Source: Dehalococcoidia bacterium CG2_30_46_9
GTDB lineage: Bacteria; Chloroflexota; Dehalococcoidia; GIF9; AB-539-J10
Length of the DNA stretch: 9,553 bases
Assembly: GCA_001873005.1 (NCBI GenBank)
Contig: MNYE01000117.1
Location: 1-9,553, forward strand
Direction: 5' to 3'
Position numbers and translations under genes: made by a program. The notes under the pieces are model-generated. The model worked only from the letters and a program-made list of their open reading frames with translations. It ran no database searches and was not told the DNA's origin. Of the stretch, positions 1 through 6,427 are shown one piece after another (the first letter of the stretch is position 1; every line of letters starts with the position of its first letter).

Positions 1-2
1 AT

Positions 3-1073
3 GGGATAGGCGATGCCAATCCCCTGTATTGGGACCATGGGTATGCTCAAAAAACTAGGTATGAAGCGCTTATAGCTTCTCCATCGTGGGTAGCAAGTGT
101 TTTTCCCCATTGGGTATTACAAGGCCTGCCGGGAATACACGCCGACCACTCAGCATCCGATTGGGAATTTCTTAAACCGGTATGGGTTAATGATAAGATC
201 ACGCCAAAGTCCTATTTTGTTGGCTATGATGTTAAGACTAGCAGGTTTGCTGGGAGGACAGCTTTCGAATATCAAAGGTTTGAATACTGGAACCAGCGGG
301 ATGAATTGGTGAGCCGGGGACATTGTATGCTGGTGAGATACGAGAGACAAACAGCAAAGGGAAAGTCGGAAAAAGGTGAGGGCAAGTATGACTATATCAA
401 AATACCTCATCCCTGGACTGAGAAAGAACTGGAGAAAGTTGATAGAGATGTGCTAGCTGAGGAGATAAGAGGGTCAAAGGTAAGATATTGGGAGGATGTC
501 CAGGTTGGTAATGAGTTGACACCAGTGGTTAAAGGTCCCTTTGGCATGACGGACATGATTGCCTACTGCGTTGGAGCTGCCCCGGTGCAATTGGCAGCTC
601 ATGGTGTGCAACTGAGGTTATATAAGAAGCATCCGGCATGGGCATTCCGTGATCCAGTAATTCATGCCTGGGAACCAGTTTATAGTGTGCATTATTCTGT
701 AGCTGCAGCTCGTGGCGTTGGTGCTCTCTATGCCTACGACGTAGGGGTTCAGAGACACTGCTGGCTCGTAAATCTCCTTACTAACTGGATGGGGGATGAA
801 GGTTGGCTGAAAAGATGTGATGCTCAATATCGTCAGTTCGTGTACCATTCAGATGTGGTATGGTTTGGCGGGAAGGTTACCAAGAAATATGTTGACGAAG
901 TTGGCGAATGTTGTGTTGACATCGAAACTCATGGCACGAATCAGAGAGGGGAGGACACTATACCTGGATACGCAACCGTAATTCTGCCTTCGAAGGAAAA
1001 AGGAACCTGGCCTGTACAGAAGAGGCTACCTGACAAGGAGTTCCGTGGTACGGGCAAAGGGGTTTATTTTTGA
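3..1073 (+). CDS. MaoC/FAS1-like acyl dehydratase, 5' end beyond window (partial)
   Basis: This is a two-domain hot-dog-fold protein that probably hydrates or dehydrates an acyl-CoA thioester. The frame has no stop from base 3 to the TGA at 1071-1073, giving 356 visible residues, so the ATG-like codon at 306 is internal and the true start lies left of the window. The first ~100 visible residues resemble the N-terminal MaoC/FAS1-like dehydratase domain: GDANPLYWDHGYA near residue 3 fits the hydratase-2 motif (DxNPxHxD) with Tyr in place of His, followed by TRYEALIASP and GLPGIHADHSASDWEF. The second half has KGPFGMTDMIAY, then LLTNWMGDEGWLKR (~residues 252-265) and GYATVILPS near the end, as in the C-terminal hot-dog domain of these proteins. 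Substrate is unknown. The 3' end overlaps the opposing methyltransferase relic by 10 bp. Family assignment is firm, reaction less so. Confidence 0.87.
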   Translation, partial: GIGDANPLYWDHGYAQKTRYEALIASPSWVASVFPHWVLQGLPGIHADHSASDWEFLKPVWVNDKITPKSYFVGYDVKTSRFAGRTAFEYQRFEYWNQRDELVSRGHCMLVRYERQTAKGKSEKGEGKYDYIKIPHPWTEKELEKVDRDVLAEEIRGSKVRYWEDVQVGNELTPVVKGPFGMTDMIAYCVGAAPVQLAAHGVQLRLYKKHPAWAFRDPVIHAWEPVYSVHYSVAAARGVGALYAYDVGVQRHCWLVNLLTNWMGDEGWLKRCDAQYRQFVYHSDVVWFGGKVTKKYVDEVGECCVDIETHGTNQRGEDTIPGYATVILPSKEKGTWPVQKRLPDKEFRGTGKGVYF

Positions 1074-1306
1074 GGCAGCTCGAGCTTTCCTTGCCGATAA
1101 GCCTCAAGATATTTGAGGCAATATTCATCTTTACCTAGCAATGCCTCGGTGGCAATAATAGTAGCATTAAGGGCAAGGTCACAGGGATCGAGGATAGCCG
1201 CATCCAATCCTTGGTATATGGCCAATGTAACTAAGCTCCGATTCAACAAACTGCGATAAGGTAAGGCGAAGGAAATATTACTGGCAGATAAGGAAGTTAA
1301 CTTCAT
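1064..1306 (-). pseudogene. C-terminal remnant of a methyltetrahydrofolate:corrinoid methyltransferase (pterin-binding family)
   Basis: An 80-codon open stretch that matches, from memory of the family, only the last third of AcsE/MtgA/MetH-type pterin-binding methyltransferases, which move the methyl group of methyl-tetrahydrofolate to a corrinoid protein. Diagnostic pieces are SNISFALPYRSLLNR, GLDAAILDP and EALLGKDEYCLKYLEAYR, ending at the TAA at 1066-1064. Full-length relatives are about 260-270 residues, so roughly 190 N-terminal residues, including most of the pterin-binding barrel, are missing. The homologous part begins near base 1293. Upstream sequence is not the rest of this gene but an activation-domain relic in a different frame, so the two were joined by a deletion. 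The Met at 1306 is probably fortuitous. Not expected to be functional. Confidence 0.8.
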
Positions 1307-1585
1307 CGGCTACTGCTTCTACTGCCGTTGAGCCTGCAGCATCTAATATCAGTGCCCTCAGAGGATCACCTTGGGCAAAAAGCCTATCTACCTGCTCCTC
1401 AAGAATGCTGCCAATGGTGCAGATAACTGTTGCCAAAAGCTGCAGACCTTGCCATTCTGTGGCGTCGCCACCAACATTGAATTCTACTTCATGGTCTTGA
1501 CCTTAGCACGATAGCCAAGATAACGAAGAACCTCGTCTTCGCTTATAGTAATGTCGGACTCAAACAACTGATAATCTTTAAGCAT
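1278..1585 (-). pseudogene. Frameshifted, truncated relic of a vitamin B12-dependent methionine synthase activation-domain protein
   Basis: Two frames carry pieces of one protein. From an ATG at 1585 comes MLKDYQLFESDITISEDEVL followed by RYLGYRAKVKTMK and a stop at 1486-1484; ISEDEVLRYLGYR resembles the start of stand-alone MetH-activation-domain proteins. In the next frame, 1502-1278, the sequence continues through VICTIGSILEEQVDRLFAQG, DPLRALILDAAGSTAVEAVA and DEVNFLICQ before TAA, which is the conserved core of that family (TIG..LEE...., LRA.ILDA.GS.AVEA.A). One extra base near 1503 would join the frames. The C-terminal half is gone, replaced at about 1280-1293 by the methyltransferase tail. 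Intact members help reactivate or bind corrinoid methyl carriers. It follows the CoA-transferase gene by 37 bases on the same strand, so it was probably once in the same operon. Confidence 0.75.
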
Positions 1586-1622
1586 AGCTTAGTACGTTTC
1601 CTTGTCTGGCAAAGGAAGATTA

Positions 1623-2942
1623 TTAAGGCCAAAATAGCTTTGCTGCTTGTTTTCTCAGTTCAGTGCGGAAGTCAGGATGGGCAATAGCAATAAGTTCTTC
1701 TGCTCTTTGTCGTTGTGTTTTCCCTTTCAGCCTAGCAATACCATGTTCAGTAACGACAATGTCAGCCAACGTTCGGGGCACGGTAATTATTGTGCCGGGT
1801 TCAAAGTGAGGCACAATACGAGATGCGTTGCCATTCCTTGCTGTGGATGGAAGAGCAACGATATTATGTCCACCCCGGGATAAGTTAGCGCCTATGGCAA
1901 AAGCAAGCTGTCCACCCGTGCCACTAACCATCGTTGGCCCTAAAGATTCGGCAGCAATTTGCCCGCTCAAATCTACGGCAAGTGCACTATTAACAGCCAC
2001 CATGTTATCATGAGCAGCAATAATTTTCGGATCAAGTATATAATCTGATCCATATAGCTCGAGCACAGGGTTCATATTGAAAAAGTCCATCTCCTCTCTG
2101 GTCCCCCCTCCACAAGCAGTAGCAAGCGCTTTATTCGGATTGAGTGTCTTTTTCTTCCCTGTAATAACACCCTTCATTATTAATGTAGCAGTTCCTCGGG
2201 GACAATTCTCAGAATGCCAGCCCAGGTCATTCTTGTTCTCCAAAACACCTAATTGGAGAATCCATTCCGCCGTACCTCCTACTCCTACTTCAAGAGTATC
2301 TCCATCCTTGATTAAGCTGCCGGTATATTGAGCAATACCTTTCTCCACCTCCCCAGGTCCCGCTGTTTTCCTCCCCAATATGTCTGTAGTTCCAGGGAGT
2401 CTCCCTGTAGGAGTATGCTTCACAAAATAATCTATCTCAGCAACATGGATGAAGTTATCACCGTAGGTTCTGATCAAGTTTTCATTTACTTCAGCAAGAA
2501 CAATCCTGGCTGCTCGCACTGCCCTTTTTTTATCCCAAAGTGAAGCACCGAAGCCACAGTAACCATGCTCATCAGGAGGTGAAAGCTGGATAAGCAAAAC
2601 ATCTACGGGTTCCCTTACACCGGGGTCTTCAGCCCACAGAAGTCCACTAATGAGGTAATCACCTCGTCGCTCCGCTATCATGTTTCTAGCGACAGGCAAG
2701 ATGTATCCTACACTTACCTGGAAAGTATCATCCCATCCGGGTTCATACCAGGGAAAATCTCTTCCCGGGGCGGGAACGAGAAGTCTTATGTCCTTGAGCT
2801 CCACAGACCTGGCTACCAGCGCCATGGCTAAATCCAATGGTTCTAACCCATAGGCAAAAGAAACATGATCACCTGACTTAATTACCTTGACTGCTTCATC
2901 CGAGGAGACTGTTTTTCTTTCATATTCTTCTCTCCAATCCAT
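1623..2942 (-). CDS. Acetyl-CoA hydrolase / 4-hydroxybutyrate CoA-transferase family protein
   Basis: A 439-residue family I CoA-transferase, the usual full length. It would move CoA between an acyl-CoA and a free carboxylic acid through an enzyme-bound glutamyl-CoA thioester. The candidate catalytic glutamate is Glu245 in LGWHSENCPRG, at the place of the active-site Glu in 4-hydroxybutyrate and butyryl-CoA:acetate transferases. The glycine-rich CoA-binding loop is GTGGQ at 341-345, followed by FAIGANLSRGG; the C-terminus has VVTEHGIARLKGKTQRQRAE and a final AHPDFR block typical of the family. The ATG at 2942 has a strong GGAGGT ribosome site six bases upstream. It diverges from the por operon across two tRNA genes and is followed by degraded methyl-transfer genes. 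Acyl specificity (acetate, propionate, butyrate, 4-hydroxybutyrate) cannot be read from the sequence; a hydrolase is possible but less likely. Confidence 0.9.
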   Translation of the reverse strand: MDWREEYERKTVSSDEAVKVIKSGDHVSFAYGLEPLDLAMALVARSVELKDIRLLVPAPGRDFPWYEPGWDDTFQVSVGYILPVARNMIAERRGDYLISGLLWAEDPGVREPVDVLLIQLSPPDEHGYCGFGASLWDKKRAVRAARIVLAEVNENLIRTYGDNFIHVAEIDYFVKHTPTGRLPGTTDILGRKTAGPGEVEKGIAQYTGSLIKDGDTLEVGVGGTAEWILQLGVLENKNDLGWHSENCPRGTATLIMKGVITGKKKTLNPNKALATACGGGTREEMDFFNMNPVLELYGSDYILDPKIIAAHDNMVAVNSALAVDLSGQIAAESLGPTMVSGTGGQLAFAIGANLSRGGHNIVALPSTARNGNASRIVPHFEPGTIITVPRTLADIVVTEHGIARLKGKTQRQRAEELIAIAHPDFRTELRKQAAKLFWP

Positions 2943-3041
2943 TAGTTTACCTCCAAAATTTTTTCTTACCTTTAATCTTCTAGTGGCCAGAGCAATATCA
3001 TCAAATTAAACTCAAATCTCTTGCAGTCAAACTCTCTGCGT

Positions 3042-3057
3042 GTCATTGCGAGCGAAG
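3042..3057 (+). repeat. Fragment resembling a dispersed intergenic palindromic repeat
   Basis: GTCATTGCGAGCGAAG is identical to the core of a short repeat (consensus close to CGTCATTGCGAGCGAAGCGA) that I know from intergenic regions of many unrelated bacterial genomes. Only one half is present and the palindrome is broken after GAAGCAT. It lies between the CoA-transferase gene and tRNA(CAU). Assignment rests on recalled similarity; copy number in this genome is unknown. Confidence 0.5.
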
Positions 3058-3083
3058 CATGAAAATCTTGCCTTTCAAATTTG

Positions 3084-3155
3084 TGGGCTCGGCAGGATTC
3101 GAACCTACGACCAACCGGTTATGAGCCGGCCGCTCTGCCACTGAGCTACGAGCCC
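3084..3155 (-). tRNA. tRNA with CAU anticodon (Met or Ile2)
   Basis: A 72-nt cloverleaf on the minus strand. The acceptor stem is GGGCTCG/CGAGCCC, the D stem GCTC/GAGC, the anticodon loop CTCATAA with CAT at 3123-3121, and the T arm GTAGG-TTCGAAT-CCTGC. The discriminator is A and the 3' CCA is not encoded (ACAA follows). CAU can be elongator Met, initiator Met or lysidine-modified Ile2. G1:C72 pairing argues against a bacterial initiator, which normally has a mismatch there. The loop and GGTCGTAGG part recall Ile2-type genes, but Met versus Ile2 is not settled. Confidence 0.93.
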
Positions 3156-3166
3156 CTTTCTTTTAA

Positions 3167-3195
3167 ATCATAGCGGTTGTTAAAACAAAATACAA
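3167..3195 (-). promoter_or_regulatory. Putative sigma70-type promoter for tRNA(CAU)
   Basis: On the minus strand, TATGAT (3172-3167) sits 11 bases upstream of the tRNA 5' end, with TTGTAT (3195-3190) 17 bases further up. The -10 matches 5 of 6 consensus bases and the -35 only 3 of 6. Position and spacing support it; the -35 is weak. Confidence 0.4.
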
Positions 3196-3203
3196 GGTAG
3201 ATA

Positions 3204-3232
3204 TTGAACAATACCTTATTCTGTGCTACCAT
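3204..3232 (+). promoter_or_regulatory. Putative sigma70-type promoter for tRNA-Arg and the por operon
   Basis: TTGAAC (3204-3209), a 17-base spacer, then TACCAT (3227-3232), 15 bases before the tRNA-Arg 5' end. Both hexamers match 4 of 6 consensus bases. No other promoter-like sequence is evident in the 36 bases between tRNA-Arg and the gamma gene, so this one may serve the whole tRNA-por transcript. This is inferred from sequence match only. Confidence 0.35.
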
Positions 3233-3247
3233 CTCAAATCAACTTGG

Positions 3248-3319
3248 GCCCCTGTAGCTCAGTGGATAGAGCACTGGCCTCCGGAGCCAGGTGCAAGGGT
3301 TCAAGTCCCTTCAGGGGCG
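3248..3319 (+). tRNA. tRNA-Arg (CCG anticodon)
   Basis: A 72-nt cloverleaf: acceptor GCCCCTG/CAGGGGC, D stem GCTC/GAGC, anticodon stem CTGGC/GCCAG with loop CTCCGGA and CCG at 3281-3283, T arm AAGGG-TTCAAGT-CCCTT. The discriminator is G, as is common for tRNA-Arg, and the 3' CCA is not encoded. It reads CGG codons. The por gamma gene starts 36 bases downstream on the same strand, so one primary transcript may carry both. Confidence 0.96.
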
Positions 3320-3355
3320 CAAAAGAGAAAACATGATAATATAGGAGGCGAAGGA

Positions 3356-3904
3356 ATGCTTGAAGTCCGTTGGCATGGTAGAGGAGGGTTAGGGGCGGTT
3401 ACCTCGGCAGAGTTAGTTGCTCGCGCGGCTATAGGTGAAGGAAAGTACGCCCAGTCATTTCCCAGTTTCGGACCGGAAAGGAGAGGAGCGCCAGTTCTTG
3501 CCTTCTTGAGGATAAACAACGAATTTATCAGGCTGAGAACCAATATCTACGCACCTGATATAGTAGTGGTTCTTGACCCAGGGTTGCTTCATGCCGTCGA
3601 TGTAACTTTAGGGCTTAAGGAAGAAGGGAAAATTGTGATTAATTCCAGGAAAACGCCTGCCGAGTTGAAGTCCGAATTTGATTTCAAATGGCCTGTAGCT
3701 GCCGTTAATGCCACCAAAATTGCTAAGGAAGCTATAGGATTGGCTATTACTAATACTGCTATGATTGGCGCTTTCCTGAGAGTTAGCGAAGTTGTGAAAA
3801 TGGACTTCCTGGTAGAGCAATTAAAGGAGCGCTTTGGTAAACGTGCTGAAGCAAATATTGAAGCTATGAAAAGGGCTTATCACGAAACTACATTAAAGGA
3901 GTAA
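3356..3904 (+). CDS. porG: 2-oxoacid:ferredoxin oxidoreductase, gamma subunit
   Basis: 182 residues, the normal size of the separate gamma subunit of the four-subunit pyruvate/2-oxoacid:ferredoxin oxidoreductases. The N-terminus has the family signature VRWHGRGGLGAVTSAELVA (residues 4-22), then SFPSFGPERRGAPVLAFLRI (34-53), both characteristic of the POR gamma domain, and VVVLDPGLL near 70. In the complex this domain contributes to binding the substrate CoA. The start is set by AGGAGG seven bases before the ATG. It is the first gene of a gamma-delta-alpha-beta operon, with the delta gene four bases after its stop. Which 2-oxoacid is used (pyruvate, 2-oxobutyrate, 2-oxoisovalerate, an aryl pyruvate) cannot be decided from this subunit, so the symbol is used in the generic sense. 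Confidence 0.93.
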   Translation: MLEVRWHGRGGLGAVTSAELVARAAIGEGKYAQSFPSFGPERRGAPVLAFLRINNEFIRLRTNIYAPDIVVVLDPGLLHAVDVTLGLKEEGKIVINSRKTPAELKSEFDFKWPVAAVNATKIAKEAIGLAITNTAMIGAFLRVSEVVKMDFLVEQLKERFGKRAEANIEAMKRAYHETTLKE

Positions 3905-3908
3905 GAAA

Positions 3909-4196
3909 ATGGTCAAGCAGTTAACCTGGATAGATATGGAAGTCGGCAATATAGTCAAAGAAGCCGGCAGTGCTAGCTTTCGTAGGACAGGCGATTGGAG
4001 AACCGAAAGGCCCATAATAGACAAGGAGAAATGTAACAAATGTGGGTTATGCTGGCTCTATTGCCCTGATGTAGCTATAAGACCCCTTGAGAATGGATAT
4101 TATGAGCCTGACCTTTATTACTGTAAAGGGTGTGGTATTTGCGCCAAAGCATGTCCCAGAGAGGCTATAACAATATCAGAGGAGGAAGAGAAATGA
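3909..4196 (+). CDS. porD: 2-oxoacid:ferredoxin oxidoreductase, delta subunit (2x[4Fe-4S] ferredoxin-like)
   Basis: A 95-residue ferredoxin-type subunit that passes electrons from the thiamine-diphosphate catalytic centre to external ferredoxin. Two complete cluster motifs are visible: CNKCGLCWLYCP (from ~residue 42) and CKGCGICAKACP (from ~residue 73), each CxxCxxCxxxCP. The ~40-residue leader before the first motif, including RTGDWRTERPIIDKEKC, is the usual PorD N-terminus. AAAGGAG precedes the ATG, four bases after the gamma stop. Its TGA overlaps the alpha ATG as ATGA (4193-4196), implying translational coupling. No cysteine is missing, so two [4Fe-4S] clusters are expected. Confidence 0.94.
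   Translation: MVKQLTWIDMEVGNIVKEAGSASFRRTGDWRTERPIIDKEKCNKCGLCWLYCPDVAIRPLENGYYEPDLYYCKGCGICAKACPREAITISEEEEK
4181..4188 (+). promoter_or_regulatory. Ribosome binding site fixing the alpha-subunit start
   Basis: GGAGGAAG lies four bases before the ATG at 4193 and inside the end of the delta gene. It supports 4193 over the in-frame ATG at 4130, which would add 21 residues that are only the delta ferredoxin-motif region read in another frame. Confidence 0.8.
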
Positions 4197-5386
4197 GCAA
4201 AAGGGTAGCGCTAGAGGCTTCGTTTGCCGTTGCTGAAGCAGCTAGAATGGCTGATGTTGATGTCACTGCTGCCTATCCCATAACACCTCAGACGCATATT
4301 CCTGAACGGCTTGCCGAAATGGTGGCCGATGGTGAGCTAGATGCCGCCTATATTCCCGTGGAGTCAGAGCATTCGGCTATGAGTGCTTGCCTTGGAGCTG
4401 CCGCCGTAGGTGCCAGAACCTTCACCGCTACTGCAGGCCAAGGATTAGAACTCATGCATGAGGTCGTTTATGTTGCTTCTTCTATGAGATACCCTATTGT
4501 TATGGCAGTATGTAATAGAGCTCTTTCGGCACCATTAAGTGTTTGGGGGGATCACTCCGATGCTATGGCTGTCAGAGATACTGGCTGGATTCAGGTATTT
4601 TGCCAGAATAATCAGGAGGCATTCGACTTGACCCTGTGGGCTTTCCGTGTCGGCGAGGATCCTAAAGTTTTATTCCCCGTTATGGTTCATCTCGATGGGT
4701 TCACTCTATCACATGTAACAGAACCAGTGATTTTGCCAGAGCAGAGTGAGGTGGATAGATTTCTCCCCAAATTCCAATACCTATTTGCTTTAAACCCTGA
4801 TAAGCCAATGACCCATGGAGCTTTTGGGCCACCTGAGATATATTCAGAGGCAAAAATAGCTCAAGAGGTAGCATTCCGAAAATCTAAAGAGATAATACTC
4901 CAGGGATGGAACGAATTTGGAAATATTTTCGGCCGTCATTATTTTCCCGTCGAACAATATAGAACCGCGGGTGCCAAAACGCTGCTTTTAACTATGGGGA
5001 GTTCAACTGAGACAGCAAAGATTGTAATAGATGAAAGGAGAGATAAAGGCGAGGCTATAGGACTTATAAGCCTGCGCCTATGGAGGCCTTTCCCGTTTGA
5101 GGAATTTCGCCAAATAGTGAAAGGTGCAGAAACTCTCATCGTCCTCGATAGGTGTATTTCTTCTGGAATGGGAGGCCCGGTCTTTTCTGAAGTTAGATCA
5201 GCTTTATATAATGAGGTGCCAAAGCCAAAAGTGGTCAATATCATAGGTGGCTTGGGTGGAAGAGACATATCAGAGAATGATTTTGAGTATGTTATTGACA
5301 GGAGCAGGGAAATTGCAAAACAGGGCTCGGAAAAGATGCTCGAGACAGTGGGCGTAAGGGGCAAAATGATAGGCATAAGGGGGTAA
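4193..5386 (+). CDS. porA: 2-oxoacid:ferredoxin oxidoreductase, alpha subunit
   Basis: 397 residues from the ATG at 4193, the normal length for a separate alpha subunit, which carries the pyrimidine-binding half of the thiamine-diphosphate site plus the transketolase C-terminal-like domain. Seen in order: ALEASFAVAEAARMADVDV and the hallmark YPITPQT (~residues 27-33), VESEHSAMSACLGAAAVGAR, FTATAGQGLELMHEVVYVAS, VWGDHSDAMAVRDTGWIQ, and later LLLTMGSSTETAK, ISLRLWRPFPFEE and a VLDRCISSGMGGPVF segment. The Glu in the ESEHSAM block is the expected activator of the cofactor aminopyrimidine. The start overlaps the delta stop by four bases and the beta gene follows after four bases. The sequence resembles archaeal- and Thermotoga-type PorA rather than the fused single-chain enzyme; substrate specificity is unresolved. 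Confidence 0.94.
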   Translation: MSKRVALEASFAVAEAARMADVDVTAAYPITPQTHIPERLAEMVADGELDAAYIPVESEHSAMSACLGAAAVGARTFTATAGQGLELMHEVVYVASSMRYPIVMAVCNRALSAPLSVWGDHSDAMAVRDTGWIQVFCQNNQEAFDLTLWAFRVGEDPKVLFPVMVHLDGFTLSHVTEPVILPEQSEVDRFLPKFQYLFALNPDKPMTHGAFGPPEIYSEAKIAQEVAFRKSKEIILQGWNEFGNIFGRHYFPVEQYRTAGAKTLLLTMGSSTETAKIVIDERRDKGEAIGLISLRLWRPFPFEEFRQIVKGAETLIVLDRCISSGMGGPVFSEVRSALYNEVPKPKVVNIIGGLGGRDISENDFEYVIDRSREIAKQGSEKMLETVGVRGKMIGIRG

Positions 5387-5390
5387 AAAA

Positions 5391-6326
5391 ATGGAGGGAA
5401 AAACTATAAAATTTGGTAAAAATCTAGTAACTACCAGGGAATCACTCGCTCCGGGGCATAATTTTTGTGCTGGCTGCGGAGAGGCTTTAGCCTTAAGGCT
5501 GGCATTGAAAGCCCTGGGAGAGAATGTAATAATTGCGAATGCTACTGGCTGTATAGAGATTTGCACCTCGCCACTCCCCTATACCTCTTGGCGCCTTCCT
5601 TGGATGCATACCCTTTTTGAAAACACTGCTGCCGAAATCTCAGGAGTAGAAGCAGGTTTAAACATCTTGATGAAAAAAGGCAAGATACCACAAAGGGATA
5701 TTAAATGCATCGCTATAGCTGGAGATGGGGGAACAAGTGATATAGGGATTCAAGCTCTATCGGGAGCATTTGAGAGGAGGCACAACTTTTTGTATCTTTG
5801 TTTTGATAATGAAGCCTATATGAATACAGGAATTCAAAGGTCAAGTGCCACACCTTATGGAGCCTCAACTACTACCGCTCCAGCGGGTAAATTTAGTATC
5901 GGACAAATTACCGAGAAAAAGAATATGGTAGCTATCGCCGTGGCTCATGATATACCTTATGCGGCTACAGCCTGCCATAGCTATCCCTTTGATTTGATGA
6001 ATAAGGTTAAAAAAGGAGCAGGAATCAAAGGCCCAGCTTATATACATATCTTATCTTGCTGTCCTACAGGGTGGCGGTATCCCTCAAATTTGACTATCGA
6101 GGTTGGCCGTCTTGCCGTGGAGACAGGTATTTTCCCCCTTTATGAAGTAGATGACGGACAGTACAAGTTAAGCATTGCCCGCCCTAAACTTAAACCAGTT
6201 GAAGAGTACCTGAAGCTACAAGGGCGATTTCGACATTTGTCGGATGAAGAAATCAAAAAGATTCAAGGAAAAACTGACAGGAAATATGCCAAACTCAGAG
6301 CAAAGGTAGCAGCTTCGGCAGCTTGA
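5391..6326 (+). CDS. porB: 2-oxoacid:ferredoxin oxidoreductase, beta subunit
   Basis: 311 residues, full length for PorB, holding the diphosphate half of the thiamine site and the proximal [4Fe-4S] cluster. The Mg-thiamine-diphosphate motif starts at GDGG (111-114) and closes with FDNEAYMNTG (138-147). Candidate cluster cysteines are Cys26 and Cys29 (CAGC), Cys54 (ATGC) and Cys223 or 224 (SCCPTGW), the four-cysteine pattern of pyruvate:ferredoxin oxidoreductases, with the usual PLPYTSWRLPWMHTLFENTA block between. The start has an AAGGGGG ribosome site at the end of the alpha gene, four bases after its stop. It is the last gene of the operon, followed by a 15-bp palindrome and a hairpin. The enzyme forms acyl-CoA, CO2 and reduced ferredoxin, or runs in reverse for CO2 fixation. 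Confidence 0.95.
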   Translation: MEGKTIKFGKNLVTTRESLAPGHNFCAGCGEALALRLALKALGENVIIANATGCIEICTSPLPYTSWRLPWMHTLFENTAAEISGVEAGLNILMKKGKIPQRDIKCIAIAGDGGTSDIGIQALSGAFERRHNFLYLCFDNEAYMNTGIQRSSATPYGASTTTAPAGKFSIGQITEKKNMVAIAVAHDIPYAATACHSYPFDLMNKVKKGAGIKGPAYIHILSCCPTGWRYPSNLTIEVGRLAVETGIFPLYEVDDGQYKLSIARPKLKPVEEYLKLQGRFRHLSDEEIKKIQGKTDRKYAKLRAKVAASAA

Positions 6327-6328
6327 GT

Positions 6329-6343
6329 TATAGGTGACCTATA
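6329..6343 (+). repeat. 15-bp perfect palindrome just after the beta-subunit stop
   Basis: TATAGGTGACCTATA has two perfect 7-base arms around a central G, starting two bases after the por operon stop. As DNA it could be a regulator site; as RNA the one-base loop is too tight for a good hairpin, so a terminator role is unlikely. No function is assigned. Confidence 0.4.
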
Positions 6344-6354
6344 CTTTAGTCCTG

Positions 6355-6413
6355 ACCCTGAACTTGTTTCAGGGGATTCAGGATAGATATTAGCCCTGAA
6401 TTAAGTTCAGGGT
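6355..6413 (+). terminator. Long imperfect hairpin ending the por operon, built from a dispersed-type repeat
   Basis: Arms 6355-6374 and 6394-6413 are 20 bases each and pair with two central mismatches (GTTT against AATT) around a 19-base loop. Each arm also contains CCCTGAA next to TTCAGGG, the core of a small palindrome (CCTGAACTTGTTTCAGG) that I recall as a dispersed intergenic repeat in many bacteria. The hairpin is followed by a T-rich but interrupted run (6417-6426), so termination is plausible but not textbook. It sits between the por operon and tRNA-Pro. Confidence 0.5.
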
Positions 6414-6427
6414 GGTATTTCGTTTTA

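Noticed and set aside
97..312. 71-codon open frame on + near the left edge
   Set aside because: It overlaps in another frame the N-terminal hot-dog domain of the MaoC-like gene, which has clear family motifs; no ribosome site or homology seen.
1064..1306. A small intact gene on the minus strand
   Set aside because: The 80 residues match only the C-terminal third of a larger methyltransferase family and the upstream sequence belongs to another gene's relic.
3084..3319. tRNA genes as integration sites of a mobile element
   Set aside because: No integrase, no duplicated tRNA 3' end and no direct-repeat attachment site were seen near any of the four tRNAs.
4130..4192. In-frame ATG upstream giving a 21-residue longer alpha subunit
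   Set aside because: It lies within the delta ferredoxin motif region and the extension is a different-frame reading of it. The ATG at 4193 has a strong ribosome site and an ATGA overlap.
4939..5376. 145-codon open frame on the minus strand inside the alpha-subunit gene
   Set aside because: It is antisense to a well-conserved gene, has low-complexity Ser/Pro/Leu-rich composition and no recognisable domain.
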